DNA from: Peptoniphilus stercorisuis
Lineage (GTDB): Bacteria; Bacillota; Clostridia; Tissierellales; Peptoniphilaceae
Direction: 5' to 3'
Assembly (NCBI RefSeq): GCF_017874395.1
Contig: NZ_JAGGLJ010000004.1
Coordinates: forward strand, 1-64,000
Length of the DNA: 64,000 bases
Position numbers and translations under genes: made by a program. Below are positions 63,121-64,000 of this stretch, piece by piece (the stretch's first letter is position 1; every line of letters begins with the position of its first letter). The notes beneath the pieces are model-generated. The model made no database searches. It had not been told where the DNA came from and worked only from the letters and a program-made list of their open reading frames with translations.

Positions 63121-63408
63121 ATGAAAAATCTTAAAAAAGTTCTTAGTGTTGCAACTGTTGGTGTTATGATGTTTGGACTAGTTGCTTGTGGAAATAAAGA
63201 AGCTGCTAACAATGCTCCAGCTAACAATAACACAGCTGTAGAAGAAGCTGCTAACAATGCTGAAGAAGCTGCTAACAACGCAGAAGAAGCTGCTAACAAC
63301 GCTAAAGAAGAAGAAGCAAACGCTAAAGAAGAAGAAGCTAATGCTAAAGAAGAAGAAGCTAACGCTGCTGAAGAAGAAGCTGCTAACGCTGAAGAAGAAG
63401 CAAAATAA
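63121..63408 (+). CDS. Small lipoprotein with Glu/Ala/Asn tandem repeats
   Basis: A 95-residue lipoprotein. The signal peptide ends in the lipobox GLVA-C (Cys23). The mature part is almost wholly repeats: three EEAANNA units, then three KEEEANA units, then an EEEAANAEEEAK end, predicted to be helical and strongly acidic. No family was recognised. The start is ATG at 63121 with GGGAGG about 10 bases upstream. It has its own terminator. GC is higher than its surroundings because of the GCT/GAA codons. Confidence 0.8.
   Translation: MKNLKKVLSVATVGVMMFGLVACGNKEAANNAPANNNTAVEEAANNAEEAANNAEEAANNAKEEEANAKEEEANAKEEEANAAEEEAANAEEEAK
63241..63366 (+). repeat. Six tandem 21-bp units inside the lipoprotein gene
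   Basis: Units begin at 63241, 63262 and 63283 (type A, starting GAAGAAGCTGCTAAC) and at 63304, 63325 and 63346 (type B, starting AAAGAAGAAGAAGC). Within each type the copies differ only at one to three mostly silent positions. Confidence 0.9.
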
Positions 63409-63440
63409 TTTAGCTTAAAATTTAATTTTAATAGAAATTT

Positions 63441-63465
63441 AGGGGAGCTCGTGCTCTCCTTTTTT
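63441..63465 (+). terminator. Terminator of the repeat lipoprotein gene
   Basis: Stem AGGGGAGC with GCTCTCCT (one G-U pair) and a tight loop, then a T run. Confidence 0.85.
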
Positions 63466-63569
63466 CATATTATTATTAATAATATTGTAATTTTTTATTA
63501 AACTTTACAAATATTAAATATGTTATACTTATAGTAGTTTTAATAATTTATACAAAGAAGGTGACTTAA

Positions 63570-64000
63570 GTGTTTTGTCCCAATTGTGGAAATGAAATAC
63601 CACAAAATAGCAACTATTGCCCAGTTTGTGGTAAAAAATTAAAAGATGTTAAAATATCTATCACTCCTATTAATACTGATGAAAATAAAGATACTAATAA
63701 ATCTCTTGATGACAATAACAAAGATGCTACTAGAATCTTTAAACCTATTGGTACTATTGATGGAATTGATAATACAGACGAAATAAAAGATATTATAAAA
63801 GCTGTTGATGAAAAAATTTCTGAAAACATACACAAATATGAGACCAGTTCTTTTTCAAAAAGCGAACTTAATTTAGACAAAAAAGCTGATTCTAAAATCG
63901 ATAAAAAAACCTCTTCTAAAAAAGAAGATAAAAAAGAAAATAAAACCAGCTCAAAACAAAAAAACGAAACTTTAGAAGAAAATAAAAATACTAAAGAAAA
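63570..64000 (+). CDS. Zinc-ribbon protein, N-terminal part (continues past the window)
   Basis: A GTG start at 63570, with AAGGTG about 6 bases upstream, opens a frame that is still open at the window end (143 codons seen). It begins with a zinc ribbon of two CxxC knuckles (C3-PN-C6 and C17-PV-C20), as in zinc_ribbon_2 proteins, followed by a long Lys/Asp/Asn/Ser-rich low-complexity linker. Such proteins often have a membrane helix and an extracellular domain further on, which cannot be seen here. Confidence 0.78.
   Translation, partial: MFCPNCGNEIPQNSNYCPVCGKKLKDVKISITPINTDENKDTNKSLDDNNKDATRIFKPIGTIDGIDNTDEIKDIIKAVDEKISENIHKYETSSFSKSELNLDKKADSKIDKKTSSKKEDKKENKTSSKQKNETLEENKNTKE

Noticed and set aside
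63093-63299. Minus-strand frame with Leu-Leu-Ala-Ala-Ser-Ser repeats
   Set aside because: It is the antisense shadow of the lipoprotein's tandem repeats and has no ribosome site.
63241-63366. CRISPR-like array
   Set aside because: Units are contiguous with no spacers, keep the reading frame, and encode a repeat protein behind a lipoprotein signal peptide.

Overview
The window is strongly AT-rich, gene-dense DNA from a low-GC Gram-positive anaerobe, most likely a member of the Clostridia/Tissierellia. Supporting signs are the IspH-ribosomal protein S1 fusion, a CD1247-type acidic protein, a DUF5317 protein, cdaA-cdaR, a YhaO/YhaN pair, TTG and GTG starts with strong Shine-Dalgarno (SD) sites, and U-tract hairpin terminators at most operon ends. 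Assignment below class is inference. Almost all genes lie on the minus strand, with small plus-strand islands at 7.6 kb, 39.2-41.2 kb, 54.5-55.5 kb, 59.9-60.3 kb and 63.1-64.0 kb. I saw no rRNA, tRNA, CRISPR array, prophage or insertion sequence.

Layout. 0-2 kb: a RibD_C/dihydrofolate-reductase-like gene broken by an in-frame stop, a pirin and a DUF1653 protein. 2-7.6 kb: a complete oligopeptide/dipeptide ABC importer operon behind a structured leader with an internal terminator, divergent from an HxlR regulator. 8-11.9 kb: a two-component system coupled to a lipoprotein and a small membrane protein. 12-16.3 kb: guaB and the c-di-AMP genes cdaA-cdaR. 16.4-19.8 kb: cmk-plsC-ispH/rpsA, behind a promoter-terminator leader. 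19.8-32.8 kb: one tightly packed run of 16 genes (Gls24, nusB, xseAB, ispA, tlyA, recN, nudF, punA, pdp, M50 protease, scpAB, rluB, mnmM, flavoprotein) served by one good promoter. 32.8-37.7 kb: a CD1247-type protein, EF-P, and an operon encoding an SGNH hydrolase, a PilO/GspM-like anchor and four pseudopilins in GspH-I-J-K order. 37.8-41.2 kb: a baeRF protein, and a HAD nucleotidase with two tandem YczE-type membrane proteins. 41-48 kb: PEP synthase, CYTH phosphatase, metallophosphoesterase and YhaN/YhaO. 48-54.9 kb: isochorismatase-family hydrolase, a degenerate PfkB kinase, phosphoglucomutase, YbaK, the zinc importer znuABC and divergent zur. 54.9-64 kb: a degenerate S24-type repressor, a YjiH-type protein, FtsH, a membrane protein of unknown role, a cytidine-deaminase-like enzyme, recR-ebfC-dnaX, a repeat-rich lipoprotein and the start of a zinc-ribbon protein.

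Most genes are housekeeping. The least explained parts are the minor-pseudopilin operon with no visible motor, the PfkB relative and the S24-type repressor that have lost their catalytic residues, three leaders or junctions where a terminator sits just before a downstream ribosome-binding site, and an interlocking pair of stems between nusB and xseA. Convergent gene pairs at 8.0, 41.15, 55.47 and 60.3 kb share symmetric terminators readable on both strands.
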